Below, in pieces: positions 61,099-64,000 of a stretch of DNA of 64,000 bases. The position numbers were made by a program, and so were the translations under genes. The DNA comes from Bellilinea sp034411135. GTDB lineage: Bacteria; Chloroflexota; Anaerolineae; Anaerolineales; Anaerolineaceae. Under the pieces are notes generated by a model, which was given only the letters and a program-made list of their open reading frames with translations, searched no databases and was not told the DNA's origin. The stretch covers positions 38,048 through 102,047 of the forward strand of contig DAOUMN010000028.1 of the NCBI GenBank assembly GCA_034411135.1, in the 5' to 3' direction. How positions within the stretch are numbered: position 1 is the first letter of the stretch; each line of letters starts with the position of its first letter.

Positions 61099-61599
61099 AT
61101 GCTGCATATCCTGGTTGCGGTGGGGATCCTGATTTGTGCCGTCCTGGCAATTGTCTCCCGCCGTTTGATTGTTTCCGCATTGTGGCTGGCAGGTACCAGT
61201 GCGTTGGTTGCGCTCGAATTGTACATGCTTGGCGCCCCAGAGATCGCGGTGATCGAACTCAGTGTGGGTGCCGGGCTGGTGACAGTCTTGTTTGTGTTTG
61301 CCATCAATCTGACCGGCGAAGAAGCACTGGATGTCAAAGGACTGGTACGCGAACCACTGGCGCTGGTGGTTATTGCCCTGATGGTTGGGCTGCTGGTTTT
61401 CCTGCTGGTGCCGGGGATCGACCGCGCAGGTCCAATCCTGGCTATTAAGTCGTTTAAAGCTGTGTTCTGGGGCGAGCGGCAAATGGACGTGATCTTGCAG
61501 GCTGTGTTGGCATTTTGCGGTGTGCTGGGAGTACTCGGCTTGCTCAGCGAAAAGGAGCCTGCCCATGAAAACAACACGGATGGGGAGAAGAGCGCATGA
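61099..61599 (+). CDS. Mrp/Mbh-type antiporter subunit (DUF4040/MbhD-like)
   Basis: A 166-residue membrane protein with five helices. The first three helices (LHILVAVGILICAVLAIVSRRLIVSALWLAGTSALVALELYMLGAPEIAVIELSVGAGLVTVLFVFAINLTG) match the DUF4040 proteins found as MbhD/MrpB-type subunits of Mrp antiporters and membrane-bound hydrogenases, also NuoJ-like. Two more helices form a MbhE-like tail. GGAGGAG precedes the ATG. Its stop overlaps the next gene's ATG by 4 bases (ATGA), so the operon is translationally coupled. Confidence 0.84.
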   Translation: MLHILVAVGILICAVLAIVSRRLIVSALWLAGTSALVALELYMLGAPEIAVIELSVGAGLVTVLFVFAINLTGEEALDVKGLVREPLALVVIALMVGLLVFLLVPGIDRAGPILAIKSFKAVFWGERQMDVILQAVLAFCGVLGVLGLLSEKEPAHENNTDGEKSA

Positions 61600-61907
61600 C
61601 ACTATCCATACCCAATATCGTCATACTCATCGTTGTTGGTCTGCTGGGGGTGGGCTTGTACGCCATGCTCACCGTGCGCAACCTGATTAAAGTCATTGTC
61701 GGCTTACAAATCATGGTTAAGGGGGCGATGATTGCGCTGGTGCTGGCGGGCCGGCTGCAAGGGCAGGAGAATCTGGGGCAAAGCCTGGCATTGACGGTCA
61801 TTGTGGCGGATACCATTGTGGCGGTTGTTGGATTGGCGCTGGCGGTGCAGGTGCGCCGCGCCTTTGGCACGCTCGACCTCAAAGCTCTGACTACCCTGCG
61901 GAGGTAA
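61596..61907 (+). CDS. MrpC/NuoK-like antiporter subunit
   Basis: A 103-residue protein with three helices. GLLGVGLYAMLTVRNLIKVIVGLQIMVKGAMIALVLAG is the NuoK/MrpC signature with a Lys in helix 2, and LGQSLALTVIVADTIVAVVGLALAVQV is helix 3, with the Asp of that helix in place of the usual Glu of NuoK-type. It forms part of the ion-translocating membrane arm. It overlaps its upstream neighbour by 4 bases. Confidence 0.87.
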   Translation: MTLSIPNIVILIVVGLLGVGLYAMLTVRNLIKVIVGLQIMVKGAMIALVLAGRLQGQENLGQSLALTVIVADTIVAVVGLALAVQVRRAFGTLDLKALTTLRR

Positions 61908-61910
61908 CCA

Positions 61911-63662
61911 ATGGCGTTGATCTGGTTGTCTCTAACGATAGGACTACCCTGGGCAGGCGCGCTGTTGATCTGGTTGCTGGGTGACCGCCTTGAAAAGCGC
62001 ACCCATGCCCTGGCGGTGGCATTTTCGGTGGCGGCGGGGATAGCTTCCTTGTTTCTGCTTCCTTTTGGGAAGGAACGCCTGGTCTTTCTCATCCCGATTG
62101 GCGGCGCATTTGGCGATTTCACTTTTGTGCTGGATGGATTGGGTGTTTTTCTGGCAGCAATTGCTACCGTGGTTGGTTCGCTGGCGGTGATCTTTTCCGC
62201 CGATTACATGCACAACGAAGCGCAATTAGCGCGGTATTATGCTTTTGTTCTTTTCTTCATCGGCGGCATGGTTGGGCTGGTACTGACCAGTAACCTGCTT
62301 TTGATGTTCTTTTTCTGGGAAATCACAGCGCTGTGTTCCTATGCGTTGATCTCTTTTCATAATGATGATCCCAAAGCGGTTGCTGGTGGTATCAAGGCAT
62401 TGATCATCACCCAACTGGGCGGGATTGGTCTTCTGGCTGGAGCCCTTTTGCTGTACGCATACACCGGCAGTTACGATCTACAGGCTTTCATCGCTAACCC
62501 GGGCGTACTGCCCGCCGGTGCTCTGGCGTGGATGGGCTTTGGCTGTCTGGTGGCGGCTGCGGCGAAATCTGCCCAGTTCCCCTTCCAGACGTGGTTGCCA
62601 GATGCGATGGAAGCTCCCACGCCGATCAGTGCGCTGATCCACGCCGCGACGATGGTCAATGCGGGGGTTTACCTGCTGGCGCGTTTCTATCCAGCATTCG
62701 AAGGAGTGCCGGGCTGGCGCGAAGCGGTGATGATATGTGGGATGCTTTCTGCCTTGTTAGCGGCGGTGATGGCGATCGTTGCTACGGATCTCAAACGGGT
62801 GCTGGCATATTCAACCGTCTCCCAACTGGGTTACATGGTTTACGCGGTTGGCGCTGGCGGGGTGTTTGCCAGCCAATTCCACCTGCTGTCGCACTCGGTT
62901 TTCAAGGCGCTGCTTTTCCTCGGCGCGGGCGCTGTAATCCACGCGGTTGGCACGCGCGATATGCGCCAGATGGGCGGGTTGGGCAGCAAAATGCCGCTGG
63001 TGCGTGCCGTATTTGTCATTGGTTCGCTGGCACTCGCGGGCATCCCGATCTTCAACGGTTTCTGGAGCAAGGAGTTGATCCTCGAAGCCGGGCTGCACGG
63101 CAACCCTGTGTGGTTGTATGGGCTGATGGTGCTGGTTGCCGGGCTGACGGCGTTTTACACCTGGCGGATGGTTACAATGGTGTTCTATGGGCAGCCCCAA
63201 GCTGGGCAGCATGTGCATGATGCCGGCGCGGCGATGAAAACTGCGTTGATCCCGCTGGCTGCTGGTACGTTGACCACCTGGCTGCTGGCGGGTCCTTTCG
63301 GTGCTCTGCTGGAGGCAAGTCTGCCTGCCCACGGTATCGTTGTCCACTCCACCCTGGAAGTGGTGGAGGAGGTCATCACTGCCCCAGCCACCTATCTTGC
63401 TCTGGCAGTCGTGGCGCTGGGGCTCCTGGCGGGCTGGCAGCGCGAACGCCTCAGCGGAGTGGGTCAGGCATTGGGCGGTCTTGGTCGGGCGGCAGCGGAT
63501 AGTTTCGGCTTTGAGGCGGTCAACCGCGCAGTTGTTTCTGGGACGCAGCGGCTGGCGGAAGGTCTGCGTGCAACCCAGCCCGGTCTTTTGAACTGGAACA
63601 TCTTTGCTGTGCTGCTGGCGTTGATCGTTTTGCTGGCAAGTCTGGTACTGGGAGGTCGCTGA
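61911..63662 (+). CDS. NuoL/MrpA-like proton-translocating subunit
   Basis: A 583-residue antiporter-like subunit of about 14-15 helices. The key residues lie in FFFWEITALCSYALISFHND (conserved Glu), GLVAAAAKSAQFPFQTWLPDAMEAPTPISALIHAATMVNAGVYLLARF (conserved Lys/His channel) and LLSHSVFKALLFLGAGAVIHA. It resembles NuoL/MrpA/HyfB-type proteins. Whether it belongs to a Mrp antiporter, a hydrogenase or a respiratory complex depends on genes past the window edge. The ATG lies 3 bases after the previous stop. Confidence 0.9.
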   Translation: MALIWLSLTIGLPWAGALLIWLLGDRLEKRTHALAVAFSVAAGIASLFLLPFGKERLVFLIPIGGAFGDFTFVLDGLGVFLAAIATVVGSLAVIFSADYMHNEAQLARYYAFVLFFIGGMVGLVLTSNLLLMFFFWEITALCSYALISFHNDDPKAVAGGIKALIITQLGGIGLLAGALLLYAYTGSYDLQAFIANPGVLPAGALAWMGFGCLVAAAAKSAQFPFQTWLPDAMEAPTPISALIHAATMVNAGVYLLARFYPAFEGVPGWREAVMICGMLSALLAAVMAIVATDLKRVLAYSTVSQLGYMVYAVGAGGVFASQFHLLSHSVFKALLFLGAGAVIHAVGTRDMRQMGGLGSKMPLVRAVFVIGSLALAGIPIFNGFWSKELILEAGLHGNPVWLYGLMVLVAGLTAFYTWRMVTMVFYGQPQAGQHVHDAGAAMKTALIPLAAGTLTTWLLAGPFGALLEASLPAHGIVVHSTLEVVEEVITAPATYLALAVVALGLLAGWQRERLSGVGQALGGLGRAAADSFGFEAVNRAVVSGTQRLAEGLRATQPGLLNWNIFAVLLALIVLLASLVLGGR

Positions 63663-63663
63663 C

Positions 63664-64000
63664 ATGGATGCAAGCCTGGCATTTCTCCTGGTCATTGCTA
63701 TACTTTTGATCGGATCGCCGCTGATTTACCTGACTGGCCGGCTGGTCGAGCGCAATAAACCGGGGGTCAATCCATCTCGCTGGATTGCCCTGCTGGTTTT
63801 GCTGGCAGCGGTCTATCCGCTGGTCATCGCCGCGGCAGCGCTGATCGAAAACGGTGGGCAGCCGGCTTTTTCGATTGGCTTGATCCAACTGCGTCTGGAC
63901 GGGGTTGGTTTGCTGCTGGCAGTCGTCGTTCTGGCGTTGTCGATCCTGGTGACCTTGTTCTCCGCTGCCTACCTGGAAAAGGAAGAACATCAGGAAAAAT
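63664..64000 (+). CDS. NuoM/MrpD-like antiporter subunit, truncated by the window edge
   Basis: The first ~112 codons of a further membrane subunit. N-terminal helices LAFLLVIAILLIGSPLIYLTG and WIALLVLLAAVYPLVIAAAALI precede the strand LIQLRLDGVGLLLAVVVLALSILVTLFSAAYLEKEEH. The LxxDGxxLLL...S.YM-like pattern is that of NuoM/NuoN/MrpD antiporter-like subunits. It starts one base after the upstream stop codon. The remainder lies outside the window. Confidence 0.82.
   Translation, partial: MDASLAFLLVIAILLIGSPLIYLTGRLVERNKPGVNPSRWIALLVLLAAVYPLVIAAAALIENGGQPAFSIGLIQLRLDGVGLLLAVVVLALSILVTLFSAAYLEKEEHQEK

Noticed and set aside
1..64000. CRISPR arrays, insertion sequences or prophage genes
   Set aside because: No regularly spaced repeats, transposase, integrase or phage structural gene was seen.

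Overview
This 64 kb window is a chromosomal segment from what is probably a Chloroflexota bacterium of the Anaerolineae type. That placement is inferred from gene style and not from a marker gene. The pointers are Cys-lipidated exported proteins, an Ig-rich alpha-2-macroglobulin lipoprotein, LiaF/DUF5668-type membrane proteins, PHP-type PolX, a PhaR/phasin pair without a PHA synthase, a large Mrp/Nuo-like antiporter cluster and moderately GC-rich coding sequence. Coding density is high, strands alternate in short operons, and no insertion sequence, prophage or CRISPR array was seen.

Layout. 0-3.7 kb: an RNase HI-like gene, then a minus-strand run of a dual-specificity phosphatase, a PfkB sugar kinase, a mutarotase-like DUF4380 protein and a DUF3592 membrane protein. 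3.8-9 kb: an Erm-type 23S rRNA methyltransferase behind an apparent transcription attenuator, then sucB-sucA (2-oxoglutarate dehydrogenase E2 and E1). 9-16 kb: a zinc-ribbon protein, DUF4213/DUF364, PspC and LiaF-like proteins, an esterase, a Cof-type HAD phosphatase, an M23 lipoprotein and an alkyltransferase-like DNA-repair protein. 16-22.5 kb: YihY, superoxide dismutase with an operator/promoter, PilZ, an MFS carrier, and a thiol-redox island (ECF sigma, soluble ZAS anti-sigma, DUF2892, thioredoxin-DUF2892 fusion, membrane rhodanese). 22.5-30.5 kb: glycerate kinase, MsrQ/MsrP, a membrane protein and a complete ECF transporter (fused double ATPase, S component, T component).

30.5-48 kb: presequence-protease-like M16C peptidase, two MFS exporters, an OmpR-type regulator, a C45 peptidase, a DUF368 polyprenyl-phosphate transporter, a DUF1028 protein, a large PP2C-like/propeller membrane protein, PolX, an epoxide-hydrolase-like enzyme diverging from a D-threonine-aldolase-like enzyme, and a site-2 protease. 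A tRNA-Sec (UCA anticodon, 8-bp acceptor stem) with its own promoter and T-run terminator lies at 48 kb, so the organism probably inserts selenocysteine at UGA. 48-64 kb: a lipoprotein, a PAP2 phosphatase, a peptide/nickel-type solute-binding lipoprotein whose family segments are in circularly permuted order, a thioester-less alpha-2-macroglobulin, the PhaR-phasin operon with two palindromic operators set into its promoter, a putative ~96-nt RNA or attenuated leader, a 699-residue membrane protein of unknown function, and the start of an Mrp/Nuo-like ion-translocating operon that runs off the window.

The strongest items for follow-up are the circularly permuted binding protein, the tRNA-Sec, the erm attenuator, the tandem PhaR/phasin operators and the sodA operator.
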